NCBI GenBank assembly: GCA_029243485.1
Contig: JAQWRY010000058.1
Coordinates: 1 to 64,000 of the forward strand
Length of the DNA: 64,000 bases
Origin: Candidatus Binatia bacterium
GTDB taxonomy: Bacteria; Desulfobacterota; Binatia; UBA12015
Direction: 5' to 3'
A program made the translations under genes and the position numbers. This document shows, piece after piece, positions 1-9,089 of the stretch. The notes below the pieces were generated by a model. That model saw only the letters and a program-made list of their open reading frames with translations. It was not told the origin of the DNA and did not search any database. Numbering within the stretch: the stretch's first letter is position 1; every line of letters begins with the position of its first letter.

Positions 1-3000
1 CTTCTCCTCCAGGACGTGACGGTCACCGCCCCGGGTACCCGGGGCGTCGAACTCACGACCTGCGCCGCCGCGACGATACGCGGCCTGGTCGTCACCGGAG
101 GCCAGCACGGACTTCGCGCCACGACCGCCGATGGTTTGATCGTTCGCAATTGCCAGCTCTCCGGACAGACAAACAACGGGATCATGATCGTGGACACCAC
201 GGGCGCGACGATCGAGAACAACCGCATCGACACCGCTTCCCAGCGCGGCATCTTCCTCGACGACACGGACCAGGCGTACGTTCGAAACAACGGCGTGACC
301 AACAGCGGAGAGTGGGGCATCCACTTCGACGCGGCCGGCGGACCGGTGTCGGCGAACAACGTCGTGGCCTTCAACACCGTCTACGCCAGCGGCGCGAGCG
401 GGGGGGGCATCCGGTTCCAGCACGCCACCGGCGAGATTCGGGAAAACGTCGCGACCATGAACACCAACATCGCCATCAAGGTCGACACGGCTCCCACCTA
501 CATCCATCACAACGTCCTGCACGCAAGCACGACGGACATCGATACGCAGACCGGCCAAGAACCCGTCCGCTGGGACAACGCCACCACCGACCCCCTGCTC
601 GTGAATCCCGCGGGCGGCGACTTGTCGCTCTCCCACCTCGCGGCCGGCCAGGGTGCGAACAGCCCGGCGATCGATCAAGGATCGGCCCTCGTGGTCGACG
701 CCGACATCTCCGGCGCGACGCGCACGGACGCCATCGCGGACTCGGGGACGGCCGACCCGGGCTTCCACAGCGGCGCCGGCGCCTCGACCGGGATCCCGGC
801 GGTGATGACCGGCCCGACGGCAACACCGAAGACCTATTACGTCGACCCCATGAACGGGAACAACGGCAACTCGGCAACCCACGCGCAGAGCCCGGGCTCC
901 GCGTGGCAGACGATCGGACACGCCATCGGGCAGTCCGTATCCGGAGATACGCTCCACCTCCAAGCCGGGACGTACGCCGAACAGGTCGACGTCACGGTGG
1001 CCGGCCTGACGCTCCAAGGCGTCGGCGCTCTGGGCACAGTGATCCTCACCCCGCCCGGAGGCCAGGTCGGCATCACCGTCGACAGCCTCTCCGACGTGCG
1101 CATCGAGAACCTCGTCGTTGACGGCGGAACCCAGGGAATTCGCGCAGAAAACGCGAATGGCCTACGCATCGTCGGCGTCGCAACGACGAACCAGGACTTC
1201 ATCGGAATTCACGTCGTCGACACGGCCGACGCCTGGGTCGATAGTTGCATCGTCACCGGGGCCGGCAGCAGCGGGATCTCGCTCGAGCGATCGAGTGCTC
1301 TGTACGTCCGAAACAACCTCGTCTACGCGAACACCGAGTGGGGCATCGACGTCGACAACGCTTCGGCGCCTCTTTCGACCGGCAACGCGATTGCGTTCAA
1401 TACGGTCCATCAGAACGGTGACGGCATCCGTGTTGTTAATGTTAGCGCCGAGATCCGGGGAAACCAGATCACCGGCCAGGTCGATCTCGGCCTGTTCCTC
1501 TCGGGCACGTTCCTGAGCGCCCATCACAACAACTTCGCGAACAACGCGCGCGATCGTGACCGCGATTCGTCCAGCCTATTCGTCTCCGTCTGGGACAATC
1601 TGGGCAAGAACCCGCGCTACGTGAATGCACCTGGTCTCGACGGACTCCTCGGCGGTGCCAACTGGGTTGACGACGACTTCCGGCTGCAGACCCTCGCAGC
1701 CGGCGAGGACTACGACAGCCCGTCGATCGACGGAGGCTCGAACGACGTGTCGGCCCTCGACATCGGCGGCTCGACCGCGACGCTCGGCGCACCCGACTCG
1801 AGCACTGCCGACGTGGGCTACCACTACAATGCCCCCGCCGGGGTGGCGATCCCCGCGTACATGTCTCCTCCGCCGGAGCCGAACGAGACCTACTACGCCT
1901 CGCCCTCGATCGGCGATGACACGCGGACCAAGGCGCAGGCGCAGAATCCCGCCACTCCGTGGGAGACACTCGCAACGGCCCTCCAGCAAGCAAGCGACGG
2001 CGATACCGTCGTCGCCCTCGCAGGAACCTACGTCGAATCCGCGAGCATCGAGCGCGCGGACCTGACGCTCGTCTCCGAGACTCCCGGCGGTGCCGTCATC
2101 CAACCCATCTCCGGCGCGGCCCTCGCGGTCAGCTCGCCCGGCGTGACAATCGACGGCTTCCTGCTGAAGGAAGGAACGACCGGCATCACCGTGACCGCGG
2201 GCGGCGATGACGTCCGCATCACGAACTGCTCGGCAGCCGGGTCTTCGACCGACGGCTTCCGAGCGACGGACGTGTCGGGCGTGATCATCGAGAACTCCGT
2301 CGCCTCGGGATCGCTCTTCTCGGGCATCCACCTTCGCCGTGTCCAGTCCGCCACCATCCGAAACACGCTGAGCTACGCGAACGGCGAGTGGGGACTCTCG
2401 CACGACAACTCGCCGGGGACGGAACCGCTATCGGTCGACAACCTAGTCGCACACAACACCTTCACGATGAACGGAGTCGGCAACGCAAGCTTGCGGAACG
2501 CCGTCGGTCTGGTCCGTGAAAATCTGCTCACCGATTCGCCGGGCACGGGCATGCGGATCGACACCCCCGGCGCCGTCCTGAGCCACAACGGGTTCAACGC
2601 AAACACCACTCCGCTCGATCCGGAGAGCTATCTCTTCTGCGCCGGCTGCACGAGCAACGAGACGGTCGTTCCCGACTACATCGATCCGACCGGCACAGAC
2701 GGCATCCTCGGCGGAACGGATTGGACCGATGACGACTTCCGCCTGATGCAGGTTGCGGCCGGGCAGGCGAGCGAGAGCGATGCCGTCGGATTCGGTTCCG
2801 ACCTGGCCTCGACGCTCGCCGTAAACGGCAGCACCGCGACCAGCGGCGCCATCGACTCCGGCACGGTCGACCTCGGCTACCACTACGACTCCTCCAGCAC
2901 GGCCCTTCCCTCGCCCGGCTACTCGGCACTGCCTCTCGACGTGTTGTTCGTCGACGTGAACACCGGCGACGACGGGCGTTCGCGCTCCCAGGCCAACGTC

Positions 3001-3861
3001 CCGGGGACGCCCTGGCGGACGCTAGAGCACGCGCTCTCTCAGGTCGTGCCGGGCGACACTCTCCTCGTCGAACCGGGGACCTACCCCGAGGCGCTGCAGA
3101 TCGGCGTCGAGGACGTGAAGATCCGTGGCACAGACGCCTCACCGGCCCTCACGATCCTCGCCCCGGCCGGACGGGACGGCATCCGAATTCGCGCCACCGG
3201 CGTGCAGATCGAGAACCTCTCGATCCACGACTCCCGGCGCGGAATCGTCACCCTGGGTCGCTCGGACGATCTCTCCATCGAGGACGTCATCGTGAACGAT
3301 GCCGAGCGGTACGGGCTCGCGCTCGGGAACGCCGACGGGATCTCGCTTTCGGGGGTTATCGTAGCCCGGAGCGGCCGCTATGGTGTCTACGTGCGCAAGG
3401 CGACCGGATTCGAAATGCGGGACTGCGACCTCTACGGAAATGGTCGATCGGGCCTCCGCGCCGTCCGTACCGACGGCACGATCACCTTCGTCACCTCGTA
3501 CGGAAACCGCAATGGTGTCCGGGGTGCGCGCAACACGCTCACCGTGCGCGACTCGATCTTCGCCGGAAACACGCAGTACGGCTTCCGAGCACACTCGACC
3601 GACACGACCACCATGAGCCACACCCTGCTCGGACTGAACGGCCGGGGCGACGTCTACCCCACGGCGCTCGGCGCCGGGACCGGAATGCTGCTCGCCACCG
3701 ATCCTCTTCTCGTTGATCCCGACAACGGAGATCTGAGCCTCCAGCCCACGAGTCCGGCCATCGACGCCGGCTCCGACTCGGTGGGCAACCTGAATGTCAC
3801 CGGCTCCGCGACCGGCGGAACCCCCGACACCGGAATCGCCGACCAGGGAGCGCACCGATGA
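1..3861 (+). CDS. Large secreted right-handed parallel beta-helix repeat protein, 5' end outside window
   Basis: The frame is open to the left edge, so the start lies upstream; a GTG at 16 is an internal codon. At least 1,286 residues are visible. The protein is made of tandem modules of about 350 residues. Each module opens with a Y/F-V-D-x2-x-G-D/N-D/N segment, then W-x-T-L/I-x2-A, then G-D-T-L/V and G-T-Y, and continues as a field of beta-helix coils rich in I-x-N, N-N and G-I-x-V (PbH1/pectate-lyase-fold style, DUF1565-like entry). Modules end in an Asp-rich stretch such as D-x-G-Y-H-Y. No catalytic site is evident. Such proteins are usually surface or extracellular, either polysaccharide-binding or adhesive. 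It overlaps the next gene by 4 bp (ATGA). The function is not known. Confidence 0.85.
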   Translation, partial: LLLQDVTVTAPGTRGVELTTCAAATIRGLVVTGGQHGLRATTADGLIVRNCQLSGQTNNGIMIVDTTGATIENNRIDTASQRGIFLDDTDQAYVRNNGVTNSGEWGIHFDAAGGPVSANNVVAFNTVYASGASGGGIRFQHATGEIRENVATMNTNIAIKVDTAPTYIHHNVLHASTTDIDTQTGQEPVRWDNATTDPLLVNPAGGDLSLSHLAAGQGANSPAIDQGSALVVDADISGATRTDAIADSGTADPGFHSGAGASTGIPAVMTGPTATPKTYYVDPMNGNNGNSATHAQSPGSAWQTIGHAIGQSVSGDTLHLQAGTYAEQVDVTVAGLTLQGVGALGTVILTPPGGQVGITVDSLSDVRIENLVVDGGTQGIRAENANGLRIVGVATTNQDFIGIHVVDTADAWVDSCIVTGAGSSGISLERSSALYVRNNLVYANTEWGIDVDNASAPLSTGNAIAFNTVHQNGDGIRVVNVSAEIRGNQITGQVDLGLFLSGTFLSAHHNNFANNARDRDRDSSSLFVSVWDNLGKNPRYVNAPGLDGLLGGANWVDDDFRLQTLAAGEDYDSPSIDGGSNDVSALDIGGSTATLGAPDSSTADVGYHYNAPAGVAIPAYMSPPPEPNETYYASPSIGDDTRTKAQAQNPATPWETLATALQQASDGDTVVALAGTYVESASIERADLTLVSETPGGAVIQPISGAALAVSSPGVTIDGFLLKEGTTGITVTAGGDDVRITNCSAAGSSTDGFRATDVSGVIIENSVASGSLFSGIHLRRVQSATIRNTLSYANGEWGLSHDNSPGTEPLSVDNLVAHNTFTMNGVGNASLRNAVGLVRENLLTDSPGTGMRIDTPGAVLSHNGFNANTTPLDPESYLFCAGCTSNETVVPDYIDPTGTDGILGGTDWTDDDFRLMQVAAGQASESDAVGFGSDLASTLAVNGSTATSGAIDSGTVDLGYHYDSSSTALPSPGYSALPLDVLFVDVNTGDDGRSRSQANVPGTPWRTLEHALSQVVPGDTLLVEPGTYPEALQIGVEDVKIRGTDASPALTILAPAGRDGIRIRATGVQIENLSIHDSRRGIVTLGRSDDLSIEDVIVNDAERYGLALGNADGISLSGVIVARSGRYGVYVRKATGFEMRDCDLYGNGRSGLRAVRTDGTITFVTSYGNRNGVRGARNTLTVRDSIFAGNTQYGFRAHSTDTTTMSHTLLGLNGRGDVYPTALGAGTGMLLATDPLLVDPDNGDLSLQPTSPAIDAGSDSVGNLNVTGSATGGTPDTGIADQGAHR
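835..3861 (+). repeat. Tandem approximately 1,055-bp beta-helix modules
   Basis: Module starts can be lined up at 835 (Y-Y-V-D), 1891 (Y-Y-A-S) and 2944 (L-F-V-D), spaced 1,056 and 1,053 bases. A fourth, 5'-truncated module occupies 1-834. The repeats have diverged in sequence but keep the same order of landmarks, which points to old in-frame duplication rather than recent expansion. Confidence 0.75.
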
Positions 3862-4232
3862 GCCGCCTCACCGTCTTCGCCGCCACGATCGTTCTTGGAG
3901 CCGGCCTCCTGCTCGCAAGCCTCCCGCAGACGGCAATCGCCGGCAGCAGCGGTGGGCGGGTCTACAATTCGAAGCGTCTGCGTCCCCGCGCCGAGACCGC
4001 CGCACGCGGGCGCATCATCCGCGACCCTCGCAAGGCTCCGACGAACCCTCGTCAGCCTGCGAAGCGGCGTGCGCTGATCCCCAACCCGGAGAAGCGGTAC
4101 AAGGGGGGCAGCGGCTACACCAAGCGCGGCAACTATTACTACCAAACACCGAAGCAGATCCGTGCGGGCGGCAACACAAAGCGCCGCGTCGAGCGCATCA
4201 AGATCCCGCACCCGAACAAGAAGCTCCGCTGA
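3858..4232 (+). CDS. Small, highly basic secreted protein
   Basis: 124 residues. The first 28 or so form a classical signal peptide (hydrophobic FAATIVLGAGLLLASL, then Ala-x-Ala before a Gly/Ser stretch). The mature part is very rich in Arg and Lys and also in Asn, Pro, Gly and Tyr, with no Cys and no recognised domain. The ATG overlaps the stop of the beta-helix gene by 4 bp, so the two are probably translationally coupled and may act together at the cell surface. I do not recognise the family. It could bind the acidic beta-helix protein or an anionic polysaccharide, but that rests only on charge and coupling. Confidence 0.6.
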   Translation: MSRLTVFAATIVLGAGLLLASLPQTAIAGSSGGRVYNSKRLRPRAETAARGRIIRDPRKAPTNPRQPAKRRALIPNPEKRYKGGSGYTKRGNYYYQTPKQIRAGGNTKRRVERIKIPHPNKKLR

Positions 4233-4238
4233 GCGGCT

Positions 4239-5537
4239 CTACTCGCTGATCGACTCGAGTTCGCGCCCGCGCGTCTCGGGGAACGTGAGAATGACCAGCG
4301 CACCGGTGGGCGCAAGCAAGCTCACGAGCGGCAGTACCGTAGTGAGTTCCATCCCGGACCTCATACCTACGGTCGCGAGGCCAAGACCGGCGGCCGCACC
4401 CAGCGTCTCCATCATCGCCTGCAGCCCTGTCGAGGTTCCGCGGTACGCCGTCGGGAACAACTCCGTGGCGAACGCCCGCAGGATCGTCATGCTCGCCGTC
4501 AGCGACAGAACGAGGAGACTCCACGAAAGCACGATGAGAAACCCATCGGTGCGGAAGAACCCCCACGCGAGCAGTGGGAAGACCGCGACGAACCCGATGC
4601 CTACGCGTCTGCGCCCGATCCGATCGCCGAGCCGCCCGGCGAGGATGTTCCCGAACACCCCGAGCCCACCGGCCGTGAGAACGAGGATCGAATACTGACC
4701 GGGCTCCCAACCGCGATGAACGAGAAGGTACTGTGCGGTGAACTGATACGCGCTCCCCATGGAAGCCGCGGAAAGAAAGCCGAGCGCCGCGATGCCCGCG
4801 GCGCGACCCGGATAACGCCGGACGAGCATCCGGAACGGCTCGAAGTACCCGGCGAGCGCCCCCGCCTGGTCGGCCTCCTGCGTCGCAAAGCGCTCCGTTT
4901 CCGGCACGCCCCGCCGGAACGCCGGCAAGAACAGCACGGGAACGATCCCGATCACGTACAGGGAACGCCATCCGAACGGCAGATACTCGACCCCGGCGAA
5001 GAGCAGCGCAGAGAGGCCGTGCCCCAGGGATGCGAGCGCGCCCAGCATCCCGATGCCCCACCCCCGGTGCGCGGCGGGGAGCTCTTCGGAAACCATCACG
5101 AACGCGACGGTCGCTGCCGTCAGCATGAACGTCCGAGTGAACACCTGCAGGAGAACGAATTGGGTGGCCGTCTGACTGAAGCCGGTAAGGAGCGTACCGA
5201 AACTCAGCGCGACGACCGACACCAGGAATACACGGCGCCGCCCCACCCGATCCGCAAACGGCACTACGAGGAACGCCGGCAGCGCCCCCAGCCGGATCAG
5301 TCCAGTGAAGCCACCGAGCTCCGCCTCGCCGAGATCGAGACTCTCCGCGATGAACGGCAGCGCGGCTGTGAGCAGTGAGAAGTCGTAGTTCTCGAAACAG
5401 AGCGCGAGCGAAACGAAGCCGAGCAAGCGCAGCTGGTCCGACGTCAGGTCCGGAACCGAGCCGAGGATCGGCGGAATCCACAAGGGCCGGCGCGGACGCG
5501 ATGGAAGGCTCACCGGCTCCGACACGGCCTGATCCAT
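4239..5537 (-). CDS. Major facilitator superfamily (MFS) transporter
   Basis: 432 residues with about 12 hydrophobic segments. The loop between TM2 and TM3 carries the MFS hallmark D-R-V-G-R-R-R (near residue 82), and a related G-D-R-I-G-R-R-R follows at the equivalent loop of the second half. An acidic-aromatic motif (F-E-N-Y-D) in the first helix resembles sugar/metabolite:H+ symporters of the aromatic-acid/benzoate and sugar-porter group. The substrate cannot be read from the sequence. It is convergent with the small basic gene (6 bp apart) and divergent from fabI, sharing a 71-bp intergenic region. Confidence 0.85.
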   Translation of the reverse strand: MDQAVSEPVSLPSRPRRPLWIPPILGSVPDLTSDQLRLLGFVSLALCFENYDFSLLTAALPFIAESLDLGEAELGGFTGLIRLGALPAFLVVPFADRVGRRRVFLVSVVALSFGTLLTGFSQTATQFVLLQVFTRTFMLTAATVAFVMVSEELPAAHRGWGIGMLGALASLGHGLSALLFAGVEYLPFGWRSLYVIGIVPVLFLPAFRRGVPETERFATQEADQAGALAGYFEPFRMLVRRYPGRAAGIAALGFLSAASMGSAYQFTAQYLLVHRGWEPGQYSILVLTAGGLGVFGNILAGRLGDRIGRRRVGIGFVAVFPLLAWGFFRTDGFLIVLSWSLLVLSLTASMTILRAFATELFPTAYRGTSTGLQAMMETLGAAAGLGLATVGMRSGMELTTVLPLVSLLAPTGALVILTFPETRGRELESISE

Positions 5538-5608
5538 ACTCCCGAACGCGGTGGAGTGCGACGCAGGGTCTCGATTGCATCTCGGTTCCCCTGTGCCATA
5601 AGCGCCGC

Positions 5609-6379
5609 ATGGGTACGCTTTCCGGTAAGCGCGCGCTCGTACTTGGCGTCGCGAACGAACGCAGCATCGCTTGGGCGATCGCCCGAGCGCTCGCGAGCGA
5701 GGGCGCGCACATCGGGCTCACCTACGTCGGCGAAACCCTGGAGCGGCGGGTTCGCCCTCTGGCGGAGAAGATCGGCGCAGACGTCCTCGGCTCGTGTGAC
5801 GTGACGGACGACGCACAGATCGACCAGCTGATGGGCGAAGTGCAGAGCCAATGGGGACAGCTCGATGTCCTCGTGCACGCGATCGCCTTCGCGCAGAGAG
5901 AAGACCTGACGGGTCGCTTCGTCGACACCGGTCGCGAAGGCTTCCGCCTCGCCCTGGACGTGAGCGCCTACTCCCTGGTCGCCCTCACCCGTGCTGCGTT
6001 GCCTCTATTGTCCGCAAGCGACGGCTCGGTGCTCACCCTGTCCTTTGCGGGCAGCGAACGCGTGTTCCCGAACTACAACGTGATGGGCGTGGCCAAGGCG
6101 GCCCTCGAGTCGTCCGTGCGCTACCTCGCGGCCGACGTCGGCCCCGAAGGCGTCCGCGTCAACGCGATCAGCGCCGGGCCGATCAAGACTCTTTCCGCCG
6201 CCGGGATTCGAAACTTCCGCGAGATACTGCACGTCGCCGAAGAGCGAGCTCCGCTGCGACGCAACGTGGCCGCAGACGATGTCGGCCACCTCGCCGCTGC
6301 GCTCGCCGGCCCCGCGGGCCGCGGAATCACGGGCCAGGTTCTCTACGCCGACGCCGGCCTCAGCATCCTCGGCGTCTAA
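5609..6379 (+). CDS. fabI: Enoyl-[acyl-carrier-protein] reductase FabI
   Basis: 256 residues of a short-chain dehydrogenase fold performing the last reduction in each round of fatty-acid elongation, in the cytoplasm with NADH. The ATG at 5609 gives an N-terminus like E. coli FabI (M-G-x-L-S-G-K-R); a longer reading frame upstream overlaps the divergent MFS gene and is unlikely. Tyr156 and Lys163 of the Y-x6-K pair are present at the E. coli numbers, and N-A-I-S-A-G-P-I-K-T-L follows. Position 146, Tyr in E. coli FabI, is Phe here, as in mycobacterial InhA (Phe149). The rest of the protein is typical, so function should be retained. Confidence 0.95.
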   Translation: MGTLSGKRALVLGVANERSIAWAIARALASEGAHIGLTYVGETLERRVRPLAEKIGADVLGSCDVTDDAQIDQLMGEVQSQWGQLDVLVHAIAFAQREDLTGRFVDTGREGFRLALDVSAYSLVALTRAALPLLSASDGSVLTLSFAGSERVFPNYNVMGVAKAALESSVRYLAADVGPEGVRVNAISAGPIKTLSAAGIRNFREILHVAEERAPLRRNVAADDVGHLAAALAGPAGRGITGQVLYADAGLSILGV

Positions 6380-6387
6380 GGTCTCCC

Positions 6388-6513
6388 ATGACACACATGA
6401 TCGTACTCGTTCTGACCACCCTACTCGGCGCGGCCGGCATCTGGCGGCTCAACGCGTGGGCGGAGACGGCGCCCGATCCGGGCCCTCGTCCGAAGCCGCC
6501 GCTCGAAGATTGA
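6388..6513 (+). CDS. Possible small single-TM protein
   Basis: 41 codons starting 8 bp after fabI. Residues 4-20 form a hydrophobic helix (I-V-L-V-L-T-T-L-L-G-A-A-G-I-W), followed by a polar, Pro-rich tail. It overlaps the 3' end of the opposite-strand TolC-like gene by 65 bp, so the open frame may be accidental. I do not recognise it. Confidence 0.3.
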   Translation: MTHMIVLVLTTLLGAAGIWRLNAWAETAPDPGPRPKPPLED

Positions 6514-7957
6514 CGGCCGACACACCCGCACCGACCTTCTGCGCTCCGAGAACGCGCGCCAGTCGCGCGAGGGAAACGTTGTAGTCGCGCACGGCCTCGT
6601 AGTAGCTGCTGGACACCCGCGCGTAGTTCCCGAGCGCGTTCAGGATCTCGCTGGCGTCACCGATGGCGAGATCGAAGTTCGTCACCGAGAGAGTGAGGAT
6701 CGCCCGCCCCGCTTTGCGGCCATCCTCGAGATCCGTCACGGCCTTGCGGTTCTCGACTACGCTCTCGTAGGCGCTCACGAGTTCCACCGCTAGCCCGCTT
6801 CGCGCCTGACGCCGCCGCGCTTCCAGCGTCCCCAGCTCGGCGCGCGCCTTCTGCACCTTCGTTGCCGTGATGTGGAAGTTGAGCGGCCACCGGACAGTGA
6901 GAAAGCCGCCGGGGCCGTTGAGAAAGTTGAACCGGTCGAACGCGAACGGATTGAGCTGCCGATCCCGCTCGGGCGCGTAAGAGTAGCCGAAATAGCCGGT
7001 GAATAAGAGGTCGGGAAAATACTCGGCCTCGGTGCGCGACAACTCGCTCGCCTGCGCTTCGACACCCTGCTCGATTTGCCGCCACATCGGGCTCACGTCG
7101 TACAGCTCCGCCAGGTAGTCCTCCACGGGATCGAGGACGGCCGGCTCGGGGTTGAGCCAGCGGTCACGGACGTCGAGCGGCGACCGAACCTCACCCCCGG
7201 CGAGCACCCGAAGAGCCTCCAGCGCCGCCTTCTCTCCTGCGGTGAGCTTCGGAATCTCCTTCGCGACCTCGGCACGACCGACGCGCAGATACAGGATGTC
7301 GAGTTCGGAGATGTCGACGTCGCCATCTTCGCGTCTCTCGCGAGCAGTCTCGAGGGCATCGTTGAAGCCCTTGCGCGCCTCCTCGAGGATCCCCCGGACC
7401 GAACGTGCGAGAACAATGTTGTAATAGAGCGTCTTGGTCTGCTCGATCACCGTGGCTTCGAGGCCGTCGTGCTCGGCGATCTTCACCCCGACGGCATGCG
7501 TTGCCGCCTCGATCCCCGACGAGATCTTCCCCCACGTGTACAGCGGTTGGACCAGCTGAACCTCGACACGATTGAACGGCCCGAACGCCCGCGTGTCCAC
7601 GGTGTCGGGAGAATCGAGCACGGTACCGCGAGCGCGGCGCGCAAAGCCGAAGCTGTTCGTCGCCGTGAACTCCGGCAGGAACGCAGACGCCTGGGCCCTC
7701 TGAAGATCCGCCTCCTGGCTGACGACCGCCCAGCGCGCAACATCGAGCTCCGGCGCCGCTTCGATTGCTCGCTCGACAAACTGGTCGACTCCGAGCCGCT
7801 CCATCTCGAAGCCGCCCCTCGCCGATCCCACTGGTGCGGCCGCGCCATCGACCGCAACGGGATCGACCAGGTCGGCAGAGCCGAGGCAGACCGCCGTAGG
7901 AGACAGCATCAACACCATTGCAAGGACGAATCCCCCGCGCGCAACTCCCAAGGCCAT
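6449..7957 (-). CDS. TolC-family outer-membrane efflux protein
   Basis: 502 residues. The N-terminus has a hydrophobic signal segment (V-L-A-M-V-L-M-L-S-P-T-A-V). The body has the two repeated long alpha-helical OEP halves, with typical V-Q-L-V-Q-P-L-Y-T-W-G-K at the first beta hairpin and V-R-W-P-L-N-F in the second. These proteins trimerise into an outer-membrane channel with a periplasmic tunnel and receive substrate from an inner-membrane pump. It is last in a minus-strand four-gene unit (ABC ATPase, MlaC-like protein, ABC-2 permease, this gene) and starts 31 bp after the permease stop, so it is probably the exit duct of that exporter. Confidence 0.87.
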   Translation of the reverse strand: MALGVARGGFVLAMVLMLSPTAVCLGSADLVDPVAVDGAAAPVGSARGGFEMERLGVDQFVERAIEAAPELDVARWAVVSQEADLQRAQASAFLPEFTATNSFGFARRARGTVLDSPDTVDTRAFGPFNRVEVQLVQPLYTWGKISSGIEAATHAVGVKIAEHDGLEATVIEQTKTLYYNIVLARSVRGILEEARKGFNDALETARERREDGDVDISELDILYLRVGRAEVAKEIPKLTAGEKAALEALRVLAGGEVRSPLDVRDRWLNPEPAVLDPVEDYLAELYDVSPMWRQIEQGVEAQASELSRTEAEYFPDLLFTGYFGYSYAPERDRQLNPFAFDRFNFLNGPGGFLTVRWPLNFHITATKVQKARAELGTLEARRRQARSGLAVELVSAYESVVENRKAVTDLEDGRKAGRAILTLSVTNFDLAIGDASEILNALGNYARVSSSYYEAVRDYNVSLARLARVLGAQKVGAGVSAVNLRAAASDEGPDRAPSPPTR

Positions 7958-7988
7958 CGCCGCCGACGTTCCTCCCGCTGGTCTTCCC

Positions 7989-9086
7989 TCAGCGCGCGCT
8001 GTGGCGCGCCCGAAACAATCTCATGCCGATCACCAGAGTCACAAGCCCGTACCCGAAGAGCACCGCCACCGAGCCCTGGATCGCCTCCAGCCCCCTGTCC
8101 CGTAGCACAAGATCGTTCATCGCGCGCATGGCCCAGCTCGTATAGAAGGCCGGCTGGAGTTCCCGCATCCACTCGGGAACGAACTCCGGAGGGAACCAAA
8201 GCCCACCCAAGAGAGACACCAACATCACCACGGCCAGGCTCAGGGGCTGCGTCTGCTCACGCGTGCGGGCGAACCCGGCCACGAGGAGTCCCACCGCGAC
8301 GGTGGTGAAGACCATCCCCGCCGAAAGGGCCACGAGCGCGGCCGGCGACGGACCGAGCGAGACACCGAAGAACCAGTGGGCCCACAGAAACAGCAGCACC
8401 ATCTGCACGCAGCCCAGGACGAATCGCGCGCCGAGCTTGCCGAGCACCATCCAGGTGAAGCCGGCGGGCGCCACGAGGAGGCGCGGCAGCGTGCCCCAAT
8501 CGCGCTCGTCGTGGAGCCCCATTGAAGTTCCGAAAATGACCACGATCAGCACGAATAGCAGCGCGAAGCCCGGCACGTTCTCGTCGAACGAGTTCACCTC
8601 GCGCCGGCTGGCGGTGAGGCTCGTCTTTTCGACGACGATCAGATCCTCCGAAAGCGGATCCGCCAGGGCCTGTGCCTCCTGATCCATCAGCAGAAGCAGG
8701 ACGCGAATGGCCTGCAGTCCGTAAGCCTGCGCCGGATCGGTCAGAAGCTCGATGTTGCCGGGACGCCCCTTCAGATAGCTGCGGCTCAGGCCGGTCGGGA
8801 AGACGAGCGCCGCGGCCGCGTCGTTGTCGTCGCGCACCAGTCGTTCGGCTTCCGCACGACTCACCGACCGGACATTCGCGTGCTCTTCGAGGAGTTTCGT
8901 GAACGCCGTCGCGACCGGCCCCTGATCCTCGTCGACGACCGGCAGCAAGAGCCGCGTGCGATCCCCGTTGTCGAGGAGCGCCCCTGCAATCAGGCTGATC
9001 ACGAGGATCGGGACGACCATCGCGCCCACGAGGGCGACGCGATCGCGCACGATCAGCCGCAGGTCTTTCCAGAAGACGGCGACCAT
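7989..9086 (-). CDS. ABC-2 type transporter permease
   Basis: 365 residues. One N-terminal membrane helix (around residues 19-38) is followed by an extracytoplasmic domain of about 140 residues and then five membrane helices in the last 190 residues. This is the ABC2_membrane_3 layout found in drug, lipid or lipopeptide exporters of the YhhJ/YbhS type. It starts 3 bp after the MlaC-like gene and pairs with the ATPase at 9698-10630. The large periplasmic domain fits a pump that hands substrate directly to a TolC-type channel or a periplasmic partner. The substrate is unknown. Confidence 0.88.
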   Translation of the reverse strand: MVAVFWKDLRLIVRDRVALVGAMVVPILVISLIAGALLDNGDRTRLLLPVVDEDQGPVATAFTKLLEEHANVRSVSRAEAERLVRDDNDAAAALVFPTGLSRSYLKGRPGNIELLTDPAQAYGLQAIRVLLLLMDQEAQALADPLSEDLIVVEKTSLTASRREVNSFDENVPGFALLFVLIVVIFGTSMGLHDERDWGTLPRLLVAPAGFTWMVLGKLGARFVLGCVQMVLLFLWAHWFFGVSLGPSPAALVALSAGMVFTTVAVGLLVAGFARTREQTQPLSLAVVMLVSLLGGLWFPPEFVPEWMRELQPAFYTSWAMRAMNDLVLRDRGLEAIQGSVAVLFGYGLVTLVIGMRLFRARHSAR

Positions 9087-9089
9087 CGC

